Below, one piece after another: positions 35,828 to 45,288 of a stretch of 64,000 bases of DNA. Position 1 is the first letter of the stretch, and each line of letters starts with the position of its first letter. Where the stretch lies: positions 1,464,001 through 1,528,000 of the forward strand of contig NZ_JAJOMX010000001.1 of NCBI RefSeq assembly GCF_024699925.1, read 5' to 3'. A model generated the notes under the pieces. The model was not told where the DNA came from and did no database searches. It was given only the letters and a program-made list of their open reading frames with translations. Source of the DNA: Mesorhizobium sp. J428. Lineage in GTDB: Bacteria > Pseudomonadota > Alphaproteobacteria > Rhizobiales > Rhizobiaceae. Both the position numbers and the translations under genes were made by a program.

Positions 35828-36202
35828 TTGCCTTCGACGGTCGGGAACAGCGGCTCCATCGCCTCCCCGGCCTTGCGGACAGTCCTTGACAGTCTCGATG
35901 ACTCCAAGGCCGAAAACATCGTCTCCATCGACATCCAAGGCAAGTCCAGTCTGGGCGATTACATGGTGATCGCGTCCGGCCGGTCGAACCGTCATGTCGC
36001 GGCTGTCGCCGACCACCTCCTGAAAGCATTGAAGGAAGGCGGGTTCGGCACTGCGCGCGTCGAGGGACTGCCGGGCGCCGACTGGGTGCTGATCGATGCG
36101 GGCGACATCATCGTCCACGTCTTCAGGCCCGAGGTGCGCGAGTTCTACAACCTCGAAAAGATGTGGATGGCGCCGGACCTGGAGGAAGAGACGGTTCACT
36201 GA
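35828..36202 (+). CDS. rsfS: Ribosomal silencing factor
   Basis: A 124-residue RsfS/DUF143 protein that binds L14 and blocks subunit joining in starvation. Core motifs are VLDSLDDSKAENIVSIDIQGKSSLGDYMVIASGRSNRHVAAVADHL, GLPGADWVLIDAGDIIVHVFRPEVREFYNLEKMW. The frame is open further upstream but without homology; TTG 35828 is chosen because GAAGAAGG lies about 8 bases before it and the product matches the family length. rlmH follows 19 bases downstream, the usual pair. Confidence 0.9.
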   Translation: MPSTVGNSGSIASPALRTVLDSLDDSKAENIVSIDIQGKSSLGDYMVIASGRSNRHVAAVADHLLKALKEGGFGTARVEGLPGADWVLIDAGDIIVHVFRPEVREFYNLEKMWMAPDLEEETVH

Positions 36203-36221
36203 ACCGTAGCTTCGGCTGTCC

Positions 36222-36701
36222 ATGCGGATTGGAGTTCATGCCGTCGGCCGCATGAAGGCGGGCCCGGAGCGGGATCTCGCCGCCCGCTATTTCGACCGAT
36301 TCGCAAAGACAGGGCCGGCCATCGGGCTCGAATGGGCCGGCGTCGCCGAGATCGCGGAAAGCCGCGCCCAGACCGCGGCGCTGCGCAAGGAGGAAGAAGC
36401 CCGCGCGCTCGGCGCGGCATCCCAGGGCTCGGCCCTGATCCTCCTGGACGAAACCGGAAAATCGATCGGCTCCGAAGCCTTTGCGACCCGCATCGGCGAA
36501 ATGCGCGACGGTGGCGCGCGATCGCTGCTCTTCGCGATCGGCGGAGCCGACGGGCACGATCCGGATCTCAGGAAGACCGCTGCCCTCGTCCTCTCCTTCG
36601 GCGCCATGACCTGGCCGCATCAGATCGTGCGCGTCATGCTCGCCGAACAGCTTTATCGCGCAGCGACCATCCTGTCGGGACATCCCTACCACCGCGCCTG
36701 A
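36222..36701 (+). CDS. rlmH: 23S rRNA pseudouridine-1915 N3-methyltransferase
   Basis: A 159-residue SPOUT methyltransferase. MRIGVHAVGRMKAGPERDLAARYFDRF at the start, LILLDETGKSIGSEAFATRIG, then the knotted SAM site LLFAIGGADGHDP and LSFGAMTWPHQIVRVMLAEQLYRAATILSGHPYHR, which is the family signature. It is paired with rsfS. Its end converges with the rsmB-like gene 7 bases away. Confidence 0.97.
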   Translation: MRIGVHAVGRMKAGPERDLAARYFDRFAKTGPAIGLEWAGVAEIAESRAQTAALRKEEEARALGAASQGSALILLDETGKSIGSEAFATRIGEMRDGGARSLLFAIGGADGHDPDLRKTAALVLSFGAMTWPHQIVRVMLAEQLYRAATILSGHPYHRA

Positions 36702-36708
36702 GCGCGGG

Positions 36709-38091
36709 TCAGAGCCTCCTCAGCCGCGCGGCGAAGAAGCCGTCGAGGCCGGAGAGCTGCGGCGTCTCCATCCGCAGTCCTGCTGGCGTGGTGCGCAGGA
36801 CGCCGTCGGGCGTCACGAAGGCGGCGATGCCGGGGATCTCGTCGGGCCGGATCGGGTCGAGCGACATGCCGGGCGTCTCGGCGAGGAAGCCGCGCACAAG
36901 CTGCTCGCCCTCCAGCGGATCGAGCGAACAGTTGGAGAAGACGAGAGTGCCCCCGTGCTTCAAGAGACGCGCGGCATGGCCGAGCAGGGTGCGCTGGACG
37001 TCGGCGAGCTTAGCGACGTCGGCTTCCGTCTTGGTCCACAGCACATCCGGATGACGCCTGACCGTGCCGGTCGAGGAGCATGGCGCGTCGAGCAGGATCG
37101 CATCGAACTGTTCCGCCGGTTCGAAGGTGGTGAGGTCGGCCGACACGAGCTCGGCTTCGAGCCCCAGGCGGGCGAGATTCGTTGCCAGTCGCTTCAGTCG
37201 GTTGGCCGAGATCTCCACCGCCGTGACCTTCGCGCCCGCGGCCGCGAGCTGCGCCGTCTTGCCGCCAGGCGCGGCGCAGAGGTCGGCGACGCGCTTGCCG
37301 GCGACGTTGCCCATCAGCTGCGCCGGCAGGGCCGCGGCGGCGTCCTGCACCCACCAGGCGCCGTCGGCATAGCCCGGCAGGTCCGAGACGGCGCGGTCGA
37401 GCGTGGCGAGACGGACAGAGCCCGTGGGCAGGACGATGCCGCCGAACCGCTCAGCCCAGCCGGCGGCGTCATCTTTCACCGTGAAGTCGATTGGCGGTTC
37501 GAGACGGTGCGCGGCGAGGATCGCGTCGGTCTCGGCAGCACCGTAGGCAGCCTCCATCCGTCTTACGAACCAGTCGGGCGCGTCGCGCGTGGCGGCCAGC
37601 AGACGCGGCAGCGCGCGTTCCTTGTCGCGCCCGATGCCGCGCAGGACGGCGTTGACCAGCGAGGCGAAGCGCTGCGTGCGCGGATCGGCCTTGGCCTGCT
37701 CCACCGCGAGATCGACCGCGGCGCTGTCGGGCACGTCGAGGAACAGCATCTGCGCCAAAGCGACGTGCAGGATGTGCGAGAGCGTATGTGCGTTGGCCGG
37801 CAGCGGCCGGTCCAGGCGCTCGGCGATCATCGCCTCGATCGTGTTGCGGTGGCGTAGCGCCGAGACGAGAATCGCCCGCACCAGCCCGCGATCGCGCTCG
37901 TCGAGCGCGCGGTACTGCGGGTGGCCGTGCTGGCCGTCCGTCATGCCGTCGAGCGGCGTCCTGGCCTCGACCACGGCGGCCAGAAGCCGCGTCGCGGCCT
38001 GGCGCGCGGCAAGGCCGGGAGCGGATGCCGGCGGTATCGCCCTGCCCGGCTTCGAAGGGGCCTTTCGCTTCGCCCGCGCGGGCGACGTCAC
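36709..38091 (-). CDS. RsmB-type 16S rRNA (cytosine) methyltransferase
   Basis: A 460-residue protein with an N-terminal NusB-like RNA-binding domain ([22 protein letters not shown] to about 165) and a C-terminal Rossmann methyltransferase. SAM site [35 protein letters not shown] near 258-292, catalytic motif [23 protein letters not shown] near 330 and [15 protein letters not shown] with the second cysteine near 389. RsmB-type m5C methylation of 16S rRNA is predicted. The N-terminus is basic. Its ATG overlaps the htpX stop by 4 bases, so both are one transcript. Confidence 0.93.
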   Translation of the reverse strand: MTSPARAKRKAPSKPGRAIPPASAPGLAARQAATRLLAAVVEARTPLDGMTDGQHGHPQYRALDERDRGLVRAILVSALRHRNTIEAMIAERLDRPLPANAHTLSHILHVALAQMLFLDVPDSAAVDLAVEQAKADPRTQRFASLVNAVLRGIGRDKERALPRLLAATRDAPDWFVRRMEAAYGAAETDAILAAHRLEPPIDFTVKDDAAGWAERFGGIVLPTGSVRLATLDRAVSDLPGYADGAWWVQDAAAALPAQLMGNVAGKRVADLCAAPGGKTAQLAAAGAKVTAVEISANRLKRLATNLARLGLEAELVSADLTTFEPAEQFDAILLDAPCSSTGTVRRHPDVLWTKTEADVAKLADVQRTLLGHAARLLKHGGTLVFSNCSLDPLEGEQLVRGFLAETPGMSLDPIRPDEIPGIAAFVTPDGVLRTTPAGLRMETPQLSGLDGFFAARLRRL

Positions 38092-39170
38092 GACCAGGGG
38101 CCCTTGCGCGGCCCGGTCGGGTTGCGGCCCCAGGGATTCGACTTCGGCGCTTCAGGCGGCGTCTGCGCCTCGGGCTGCTTCGGCTCCTGCTGCGAGGGCG
38201 CTCCCCACGGGCCGGACGTGGGACGGGCAGCCTTCGGTTCCTCGGCCGTCGGCGGGTCGGCAGGCGCCCGGCTGGTCGGCGCGGGCCGCCCGGCGCGCGC
38301 CTGAGGCTGCGGCGCCGGCTGGGCCTCGAACTCGGCCGCCATCTGCCGGAGCGCTGCGATGCGATTCTCCGTATTCGGATGGGTGGAGAAGAGACTGTCC
38401 ATCCGCTCGCCCGACAGCGGATTGATGATGAACATATGCGCGGTCGCCGGCGCACGCTCGGCGTCGGGATTGTGGATGCGCTGCGCGGCACCCGCGATCT
38501 TCCCGAGCGCCGAGGCAAGCCACAGCGGATGCTCGCAAATCTCCGCGCCGCGCCGGTCAGCGGAATATTCCCGCGTACGGCTGATCGCCATCTGCACGAC
38601 GGCCGCAGCCAGCGGTGCCACGATCATCGCGATGAGCACGCCGATGCCACCGAGCGGGTTGTTGTTGTCGCGGTTGCCGCCAAAGAAGAAGGCGAAATTG
38701 CCGAGCATCGAAATCGCGCCGGCGAGCGTCGCGGTGATGGTCATGGTCAGCGTGTCGCGGTTCTGGATATGCGCCAGCTCGTGCGCCATCACGCCCGCAA
38801 CCTCCTCGTAGGAAAGGCGCTGCAGCAGGCCGGTCGTGGCCGCCACCGCCGCGTTCTGCGGGTTGCGTCCGGTAGCGAAGGCGTTGGGTTGGTCGTTCTG
38901 GATAAGATAGACCTTCGGCATCGGCAGGCCGGCATTCTGTGACAGGCCGCGCACGATCTCGAACAGTTCCGGCGCGCTGCGCTCGTCGATCTCGACGGCA
39001 TGGTGCATCCTGAGCACCATCTTGTCCGAGTTCCAGTAGCTGAACAGGTTCATGCCGGCCGCGATCAGGAAGGCGATCATCATGCCGCCCGAGCCGCCAA
39101 TCATGTAGCCGACGCCCATGAAGAGCGCGGTCATTGCGGCGAGCAGCATCGCGGTGCGGATTACGTTCAT
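38088..39170 (-). CDS. htpX: Zinc metalloprotease HtpX
   Basis: A 360-residue membrane protease for quality control of membrane proteins. Two N-terminal membrane helices ([39 protein letters not shown]), the zinc motif [13 protein letters not shown] (HELAH) near 137-142, two more helices ([40 protein letters not shown]) and the third ligand region [13 protein letters not shown]. Unlike the about 290-residue E. coli form it ends in a long Pro/Ala-rich tail (after residue 285), common in rhizobia. ATG 39170 is preceded by an in-frame TTG. Confidence 0.96.
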   Translation of the reverse strand: MNVIRTAMLLAAMTALFMGVGYMIGGSGGMMIAFLIAAGMNLFSYWNSDKMVLRMHHAVEIDERSAPELFEIVRGLSQNAGLPMPKVYLIQNDQPNAFATGRNPQNAAVAATTGLLQRLSYEEVAGVMAHELAHIQNRDTLTMTITATLAGAISMLGNFAFFFGGNRDNNNPLGGIGVLIAMIVAPLAAAVVQMAISRTREYSADRRGAEICEHPLWLASALGKIAGAAQRIHNPDAERAPATAHMFIINPLSGERMDSLFSTHPNTENRIAALRQMAAEFEAQPAPQPQARAGRPAPTSRAPADPPTAEEPKAARPTSGPWGAPSQQEPKQPEAQTPPEAPKSNPWGRNPTGPRKGPWS

Positions 39171-39268
39171 CAAGGTCTCCGGTGGCCGGCGACGACACTG
39201 TCTCCGGCGCTGATAACGCTATATATGATGGTGGAGGCACTGAGCCACTTCAATATCGGGAGCACAGG

Positions 39269-39469
39269 ATGGCCGACGAAGCCGAGACACCGTCGACCCA
39301 GCCGCGCGAGCTTTCGCCCGCGGCCCAGCGCGCGCTGGCCGAGGCGGAGGCGCGCAGGAAGGCCGCGCGCCGCAAGCCTGCGCCGCCGAAGGAAATCGGC
39401 GGCCGCGGCGGCGAGGAGCCGGTGCGCTACGGCGACTGGGAAGTGAAGGGCATCGCCACCGACTTCTAA
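39269..39469 (+). CDS. Succinate dehydrogenase assembly factor 4-like (DUF1674)
   Basis: A 66-residue DUF1674 protein; the conserved end GGRGGEEPVRYGDWEVKGIATDF is the family signature seen in mitochondrial SdhAF4, which helps mature the flavinated SdhA subunit. The N-terminus is Ala/Arg-rich. It is divergent from htpX by about 98 bp and followed by the transglutaminase-like gene. sdh genes are not in the window. Confidence 0.88.
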   Translation: MADEAETPSTQPRELSPAAQRALAEAEARRKAARRKPAPPKEIGGRGGEEPVRYGDWEVKGIATDF

Positions 39470-39541
39470 ACCGGCGCCGGAACCGATTCCGGGGTCGGGC
39501 GTTGACGAACACCCAGTTCCTTCTAGACATCGGTGCCGCCA

Positions 39542-40417
39542 ATGCTCATTCGTCTCGGCTACGAACTAGCCCTCGATCTGCCGCAGGACACGCCTGTCGT
39601 GACTGCGCTGGAAATTCACTCGGATCGCAGGCAGGACATCCGCTGGGAGTCCGGCTTCCTGCCCACGCCGATGGTCAAAACGCAGACCTATGTCGACGCC
39701 TATGGCAATCGCTGTCGCAGGTTCGTCGCGCCCGCCGGCCGATTCACAATGCGATACGACGCGGTCGTCGAGGACAGTGGCCTTCTGGATCCCGTGGCGC
39801 CGAAGGCGCAGGAAACGCCGGTGGCCGAGCTTCCGACCGAATGCATCGGCTACCTGCTCGGCAGCCGTTATTGCGAGACCGACCATCTCTCGACGCTGGC
39901 GTGGAACCTGTTCGGCCAGACCAGGCCCGGCTGGGAACGCGTGCAGGCGATCATGGATTATGTGCACGACCGGCTGTCCTTCGGCTACGGCTATGCCCGC
40001 TCGACCCGCACGGCCGCCCAGGCGCATGAGGAGCGCGTGGGCGTGTGCCGCGACTTCGCCCATCTGGCGATCGCCTTCTGCCGCGCGATGAATATCCCGG
40101 CCCGCTACGTCAACGGCTATCTCGGCGACATCAACGTGCCGGCGGACCCCGCTCCGATGGACTTCAGCGCCTGGGTAGAGGCCTATGTCGGCGGCCGGTG
40201 GTATACGTTCGACCCTCGCCACAACAAGCCGCGCACGGGCCGGGTGGTCGTCGCGCGCGGCCGCGACGCGACCGATGTGCCGCTCGTCCACACTTTCGGC
40301 GCGCACGTGCTCAGCAAGTTCGAGGTCTGGACCTATGAGGAGACATCCCAACCCGCCGCCGGCCGCAAAGCCGACGGAGACGAAGGGAACGGCTTTCGCA
40401 TAAGCGCCGCCGCCTGA
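39542..40417 (+). CDS. Transglutaminase-like protein with a missing catalytic His
   Basis: A 291-residue protein. The transglutaminase core is clear: VGVCRDFAHLAIAFCRAMNIPARYVNGYLGDI (Cys169), DFSAWVEAYVGGRWYTFDPRHN (Asp224). In catalytic members the segment before AWVE carries His; here it is DFSAWVEAY with Ser209 in its place, as in some rhizobial relatives, so cysteine protease-like activity is uncertain. An N-terminal beta region (about 1-100) precedes it. No signal peptide. ATG 39542 is used; a GTG three codons earlier is possible. Confidence 0.85.
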   Translation: MLIRLGYELALDLPQDTPVVTALEIHSDRRQDIRWESGFLPTPMVKTQTYVDAYGNRCRRFVAPAGRFTMRYDAVVEDSGLLDPVAPKAQETPVAELPTECIGYLLGSRYCETDHLSTLAWNLFGQTRPGWERVQAIMDYVHDRLSFGYGYARSTRTAAQAHEERVGVCRDFAHLAIAFCRAMNIPARYVNGYLGDINVPADPAPMDFSAWVEAYVGGRWYTFDPRHNKPRTGRVVVARGRDATDVPLVHTFGAHVLSKFEVWTYEETSQPAAGRKADGDEGNGFRISAAA

Positions 40418-40441
40418 ACTCGGTCCGCTCAACGCAAAAGA

Positions 40442-40467
40442 AAAGGCCTCCCGCGAGGGAGGCCTTT
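40442..40467. terminator. Bidirectional terminator
   Basis: AAAGGCCTCCC-GCGA-GGGAGGCCTTT, a perfect 11-bp stem with A and T tracts on both sides. It lies between the transglutaminase-like gene (plus) and the short ORF / rppH transcript (minus). Confidence 0.92.
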
Positions 40468-40533
40468 CCGTGTTTCGTCCGCGGGCGCGACCCTGGCGGT
40501 GACACCGTCACCGGCCGCGCATCATGCGCCAGT

Positions 40534-40602
40534 TCAGGAAGGCTGCTTCCCGAAAGGGCAATCCGCCGAGGCCACGCGCTTGGAAACGACAACACTCGAC
40601 AT
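40534..40602 (-). CDS. 22-residue ORF with extended Shine-Dalgarno
   Basis: On the minus strand AAGGAGGTGATCC (40604-40616), 13 bases complementary to the 16S rRNA 3' end, precedes an ATG (40600-40602). The frame reads MSSVVVSKRVASADCPFGKQ and then PS before TGA, with one Cys. It lies 80 bases after the rppH stop on the same strand and 67 bases before the shared terminator. Such a perfect ribosome site makes translation likely. Function unknown; it could be a small protein or a translated leader. Confidence 0.55.
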   Translation of the reverse strand: MSSVVVSKRVASADCPFGKQPS

Positions 40603-40682
40603 CGGATCACCTCCTTCCAGTTCGTTGAACACGCCGCCAATGTGGGGCCATCGCATTCGTCGTGCAAGTAAAATTCACCCGC

Positions 40683-41199
40683 CTATCTGGCCAGGTGACG
40701 GAACGCCGACACGACCTGTTCGTAGATCGCCCGCTTGAACGGGACAATCAGGTCGGGAAGCTCCTCCATCGGCTTCCATTCCCAGCGGTCGAATTCGGCC
40801 GTGTGGCCGCCCGGCGGCGGATCGATCTCGATCTCGCTTTCGTCGCCCTCAAAGCGGAAGGCGAACCATTTCTGCGTCTGGCCGCGATACTTGCCCTTGA
40901 GCGCGATGCCGAGGACCTCGCGCGGCAGGTCGTAGTTGAACCAGCCTGGCGCCTCGCCCAGCAGCGAGACCGACTTCATGCCGGTCTCCTCGTAGAGCTC
41001 CCGGATCGCGGCCGGCAGCGGATCCTCGCCCTTGTCGATGCCGCCCTGCGGCATCTGCCAGAGCTTGACCGCGCCCGACATCTCGCTGTCCGGCTCGGCG
41101 ATGCGCCGCCCCGCCCAGACCAGGCCCTCCCGGTTCAGCACCATGATGCCCACGCAGGGCCGGGTACGGCAGCGTTTCCGGATCGATCTTCTTCGCCAT
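40683..41199 (-). CDS. rppH: RNA pyrophosphohydrolase, frameshifted near start
   Basis: A Nudix hydrolase that removes pyrophosphate from mRNA 5' ends and starts decay. The Nudix box [26 protein letters not shown] is intact, as are [17 protein letters not shown] and [23 protein letters not shown]. The expected start [12 protein letters not shown] lies at 41199 directly after the previous gene, but one extra base in the G run 41162-41164 (plus strand) puts it out of frame with VGIMVLN. From the GTG at 41153 a 156-residue frame is open. I read this as a one-base sequence error or a recent mutation. Confidence 0.88.
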
Positions 41200-41200
41200 C

Positions 41201-42400
41201 TCAGCGTCCACCTTCGGGATCGTTCGCCAGCGCCGAGACCGGGACGATCTCGATGCCCCGTTTCCTCGCCTCGGCCACCCAGGTCGTGACCGCCTCGACC
41301 GTCACGTCGAAGGCGGAGCCGATGCCGATCGCCGACCCTTTCGCTCGCGCCGTCGCCTCGAGCTGGTCGAGCTTCTTCAGGATGTCACCGCGCGCGCGCA
41401 CGCCGTCGATCGTCGCATCGCCGGCCGCGAACGGCACGCCGCTGCCGAGCGCGAGCTCGGGCGCAACGCTGCGGGCGCTGGAGCCGTCGTCGAGATACAT
41501 CAGCCCGCGCTTGCCGAGTTCCTGGATGACAGGCGACATTGCCTCGCGCTCGGTGACGAAACGCCCGCCCATGTAGTTCATGATGCCGGTGTAGTTCGTG
41601 GTGCGCGACAGGGCACGGTGGAGGTGATCGATGTTCTCCTCCGGATCGGCGTCGACGGTGAGCGGATCACGCCCCGGATCGACCGACGGATAGTCGAACG
41701 GCTCCATCGGCACCTGCATGACGATCTCGTGGCCGCGCTGCCGCGCCGTTTGCATCCAGCGCGAGAGGCTGTTGCCGGCCGAGGCGAAACCGAGCGTGAC
41801 CTCGGGAGGCAAGGCGTTGATCGCCGCCTGCGTTCCCGTCTGCGACAGGCCCATGCCGCCGATGACGATCGCCACTTTGGCGCCCCGCGATCCGGACCAG
41901 GCTCCGGCATAGACGTCGAAGGGCCGCCGCCCGTCGATCGCACGGACTGGCAGAGGGCCGGTCGGGCTCTCCTCGATCAGGTCGCGGTCGGGCAGGTGCG
42001 CCGTGCGCAGATTGCGTTCGAGCGCGGCCGGATCGCGGATGACGATCGTTCCGCCCGAAGGGGAGGCCTCCGGCTGGACCTTGATGATCGCCGGGCCGTC
42101 GGTCCGTGGCTTCGGTGGGGGCGTCGTCTTTGCCGGCGCCGGCTCGACGGGCGCCACGGCAACCTCCGGCACGGATACCGTCTCGTGCACGGGCATCCTG
42201 AGCCCGCTGCCCTGCATCGCGATGAAGGTGGAGGCTGCCAGCGCGGCGACGCCGAGCGTCAGTGCCCCGAGCGGCAGGCGGCGAGCGCCGAATCCGCCCT
42301 TGCGGGCCGGACCGGTCTGGCCAAGCGGCTGCTCGATGCTGCTGTTCAGGGGACGCTCCAGCGGATGTCTCGATGATATGCCGAGAAACGCCGGCGACAC
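41201..42400 (-). CDS. Divergent polysaccharide deacetylase (DUF610)
   Basis: Up to 399 residues. After a basic region and one membrane helix ([24 protein letters not shown] near 41-64) and a Pro-rich linker, the C-terminal 230 residues form the divergent polysaccharide deacetylase domain: [94 protein letters not shown]. It is membrane-anchored with its domain probably periplasmic. The gene stands between ctpA and rppH in one operon, as in other rhizobia. Only a GTG at 42400 opens the frame and no ribosome site precedes it, so the start is uncertain. Confidence 0.85.
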   Translation of the reverse strand: MSPAFLGISSRHPLERPLNSSIEQPLGQTGPARKGGFGARRLPLGALTLGVAALAASTFIAMQGSGLRMPVHETVSVPEVAVAPVEPAPAKTTPPPKPRTDGPAIIKVQPEASPSGGTIVIRDPAALERNLRTAHLPDRDLIEESPTGPLPVRAIDGRRPFDVYAGAWSGSRGAKVAIVIGGMGLSQTGTQAAINALPPEVTLGFASAGNSLSRWMQTARQRGHEIVMQVPMEPFDYPSVDPGRDPLTVDADPEENIDHLHRALSRTTNYTGIMNYMGGRFVTEREAMSPVIQELGKRGLMYLDDGSSARSVAPELALGSGVPFAAGDATIDGVRARGDILKKLDQLEATARAKGSAIGIGSAFDVTVEAVTTWVAEARKRGIEIVPVSALANDPEGGR

Positions 42401-42445
42401 GCAGTGAAAGGCCGGCCGGCGGATCGCTCCGCCGGCCGGACCGTA

Positions 42446-43774
42446 TTACTGGTTCATCACCGCCTTGGCGGGATTGGCCGGGAAGGCCGCGTCGGTCTTG
42501 GTGCCGCGGATCAGGTCCAGCGCGTAGTTGAGCTGGATGTCGTCCTTCGGATCCGGAGGGACATAGGCGGCTGAGCCCGAACCTTCCTCGCCCTCCTGGT
42601 TGCCCTTGATGTGGCCGGGCAGGTCCGATTCGCCGCGGGACAGATCCTTGCCCTGCAGTTCCTCGGGCAGAGGCTGCTCGACCTTCACGTCGGGCGTGAT
42701 GCCCTTGCCCTGGATCGAGGATCCGGACGGCGTGTAGTAGAGCGCCGTCGTGAGCTTCAGCGCGCCGTTCTCGGGCAGCGGGATGACGCTCTGCACGGAG
42801 CCCTTGCCGAAGGTCTGGGTGCCGAGGATGGTCGCGCGGCGATGATCCTGCAGCGCGCCGGCGACGATCTCGGAGGCCGAGGCCGATCCGCCGTTCACCA
42901 GCACGATCAGCGGCTTGCCGTCGATCAGGTCGCCCGGCCGGCTGTCGTAGCGCTCGGTCTTCTCCGGGTCGCGACCGCGCGTCGAGACGATCTCGCCCTT
43001 GTCGAGGAAGGCGTCCGACACGCTGATCGCCTGGTCGAGCAGGCCGCCCGGATTGAGGCGCAGGTCGAGCACATAGCCCTTCACGCCGGCGGACGGAGCC
43101 TTCTCCCGGATCGACTGGATCGCGGCCTGGAGGTCGCCGAAGGTCTTCTCGGTGAAGGAATTGATCTTGATGTAGCCGACGTCGTTCTCGACACGGTAGC
43201 GCACCGCGCGGACCTTGATCGTCTCGCGGATGATCGTGACCTTGATCGGCTCTGTAGCGCCCTCGCGTACGATCGTCAGATCGATCGGTGTGTTGACCTG
43301 GCCGCGCATCTTGTCGACCGCTTCCTCAAGCGTCAGGCCGCGGACTTCCTGGCCGTCGATCTGCGAGATCAGGTCGCCCGACAGCACGCCAGCGCGCGCG
43401 GCCGGCGTGTCCTCGATCGGCGAGATGACCTTCACCAGCTCGTTCTCCATCGTGACCTCGATGCCGAGGCCGCCGAACTCGCCGCGCGTCTGGACGCGCA
43501 TGTCCTTGGCGGCGTCCGGATTGAGGTAGGACGAATGCGGATCGAGCGAGGAGAGCATGCCATTGATGGCGCTCTCGACCAGCTTCTTCTCCTCGGGCGG
43601 CGTCACATACTGCGCGCGCACCCGCTCGAAGATGTCGCCGAAGATGGCGAGCTGGCGATAGGTCTCGGAGGAACCGGCGGCATTCGCGCTGGAGCCGGGT
43701 GCGCCATAGACCAGGCTCATGGCGGACGCGCCCATCAGCGCACCCGCGAACAGAAGCGACACCTTACGAATCAT
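42446..43774 (-). CDS. ctpA: Carboxyl-terminal processing protease
   Basis: A 442-residue S41 protease. Signal/anchor MIRKVSLLFAGALMGASAMSLVYG; PDZ domain about 95-180 (GLGIEVTMENELVKVISPIEDTPAARAGVLSGDLISQIDGQEV); catalytic core GYVLDLRLNPGGLLDQAISVSDAFLDKG, VLVNGGSASASEIVAGALQDHRRATILGTQTFGKGSVQSV with Ser in GSASASE and Lys in FGKGSVQ. ATG 43774 begins the clean signal peptide; the longer frame adds no homology. It lies 16 bases after envC, in the same operon, a pairing known for peptidoglycan maturation and cell division. Confidence 0.95.
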   Translation of the reverse strand: MIRKVSLLFAGALMGASAMSLVYGAPGSSANAAGSSETYRQLAIFGDIFERVRAQYVTPPEEKKLVESAINGMLSSLDPHSSYLNPDAAKDMRVQTRGEFGGLGIEVTMENELVKVISPIEDTPAARAGVLSGDLISQIDGQEVRGLTLEEAVDKMRGQVNTPIDLTIVREGATEPIKVTIIRETIKVRAVRYRVENDVGYIKINSFTEKTFGDLQAAIQSIREKAPSAGVKGYVLDLRLNPGGLLDQAISVSDAFLDKGEIVSTRGRDPEKTERYDSRPGDLIDGKPLIVLVNGGSASASEIVAGALQDHRRATILGTQTFGKGSVQSVIPLPENGALKLTTALYYTPSGSSIQGKGITPDVKVEQPLPEELQGKDLSRGESDLPGHIKGNQEGEEGSGSAAYVPPDPKDDIQLNYALDLIRGTKTDAAFPANPAKAVMNQ

Positions 43775-43790
43775 TGCCTGCCCTTCCAGA

Positions 43791-45074
43791 TCATCTGCGA
43801 GCCTGCCACCACGGGGCGGGATCGACGGGTTTTTGGTCCTTGCGGAACTCAATATAGAGTTCCGGCTGCGCATTCACACTGCCTTCCGCGGACATGCTTG
43901 CGACCCGCGTCTCGCCCATTGCGCCCACAGGCTCTCCCGCCAGTACCGGTTGACCCTGCGAAACGCTGATTCTGCCCAGCCCCGCCAGAACGACATGATA
44001 GCCGCCGCCGGCATCGAGGATCAAGAGTTGGCCATAGGAACGGAACGGACCGGCATACAGAACCGTGGCGTCGGACGGCGCAGTGACGATTGCGCCCGAT
44101 TGTGTCCTTACCGTGTCGCCGAATGCGGTGACTCCAGCCTCGTCGACATGCCCGAAGGTCCGGATCTTCTTGCCGGCGACCGGCAGGGCGAGCGTGCCCT
44201 GCAAGGCAGGGAATGGTGCCGCCTCCACCAGGCGATTCCGCTCGGGAACGCGGCGTTCGGCGTCTCTCGCCTCTTCGCGCGCCCTCTTTTCCTCCGCAAG
44301 CCTCGCCTCTTCCTCGGCCTTGCGGGCGGCTTCGATGCCCGCCTCCAGCGAGGCGATCAGGTCCTTCAGGTTGCCGGCCTTGGCCGCGAGATCGGCGGCG
44401 CGAAGCTGCTCGTTCCGAAGCGTCTGCTCCGAGCCCTCCTGCAGCTTCCGCTTCTCTTCAAGCAAAAGTGACAGCCGCGTGCGACTCTCGGCCTGCTCCG
44501 CAATGGTCGCGACGAGGCGCTCGCGCTCGGTGGCGACGGTCTCGCCGAGCCGCGCCAGCTCGGTGAGATCGGCGAGAAGCGCGGTCGTCTGCTCGCGCAG
44601 TTCCGGCACCACCGCGCCGAGAAGGATCGAGCTACGCACGGAGGACAGCGCGTCCTCCGGGCGGACGAGGATTGCGGGCGGCGGGTTCAGCCCCATCCGC
44701 TGCAAGGCGCCCAGCACCTCGGCCAGCACCTCGCGGCGCTCGGACAGCGAGGCGCGGATCGCGGCCTGCTGGTCCTTCAGCTCGCCCAGCCTGTCTTCCA
44801 TCGCCGCCACGTCTTCGGAGAGCTTCTTTTCCGTCTTGGCGGCCTGGATCAGGGCGGAGGTGATCGAGGCGTTGTCTTTCCGCAGCCGCGCGATCTCGTC
44901 CGACAACGTCTTCTGCCGGCTGTCGGAAAGGCTGAGTTCGCTGGTGATGCGCTCGTATTCGCCGCGCGTCTGCGCCTGCCGCACCTCGAGTTCCGCCGGC
45001 GCCTCGGCCTGCGCCGCAAGCGGGCCGGCGGCCGACAGCGCGGCAAGAACGGCAATGAGGATCGGGCGTTTCAC
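43791..45074 (-). CDS. EnvC-like murein hydrolase activator
   Basis: Periplasmic protein of about 427 residues starting from GTG 45074 (VKRPILIAVLAALSAAGPLAAQA signal). A long coiled coil (about 25-275: TRGEYERITSELSLSDSRQKTLSDEIARL, EKRKLQEGSEQTL, EAARKAEEEARLAEEKRAREE) leads to a C-terminal LytM/M23 fold (about 300-427; GDTVRTQSGAIVTAPSDATVLYAG, YGQLLILDAGGGYHVVLAGLGRISVSQGQPVLAGEPVGAMG). The zinc-binding His residues of active LytM enzymes are not all present, so an EnvC-type activator of amidases is likely. Another start 24 codons earlier is open. It precedes ctpA. Confidence 0.88.
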   Translation of the reverse strand: MKRPILIAVLAALSAAGPLAAQAEAPAELEVRQAQTRGEYERITSELSLSDSRQKTLSDEIARLRKDNASITSALIQAAKTEKKLSEDVAAMEDRLGELKDQQAAIRASLSERREVLAEVLGALQRMGLNPPPAILVRPEDALSSVRSSILLGAVVPELREQTTALLADLTELARLGETVATERERLVATIAEQAESRTRLSLLLEEKRKLQEGSEQTLRNEQLRAADLAAKAGNLKDLIASLEAGIEAARKAEEEARLAEEKRAREEARDAERRVPERNRLVEAAPFPALQGTLALPVAGKKIRTFGHVDEAGVTAFGDTVRTQSGAIVTAPSDATVLYAGPFRSYGQLLILDAGGGYHVVLAGLGRISVSQGQPVLAGEPVGAMGETRVASMSAEGSVNAQPELYIEFRKDQKPVDPAPWWQARR

Positions 45075-45288
45075 ACTATGCTCGCACCGGTGAACCAACA
45101 GGATAAGGCAGCCTATCGCCTTGATCCTTAAGGAACCATCAACCATAAGACCCGGCCGCCAGCCGTGCTGGCACGATGCAACTTCTGCTACCGAGCCGGG
45201 TTGTCCATCGCTTTTTGAGCGTTACGGCTCGCACAAAGTATTGAATCAGGTATTTTCGCCCAGCGGGACGGTGAGGAAGGCATACATA

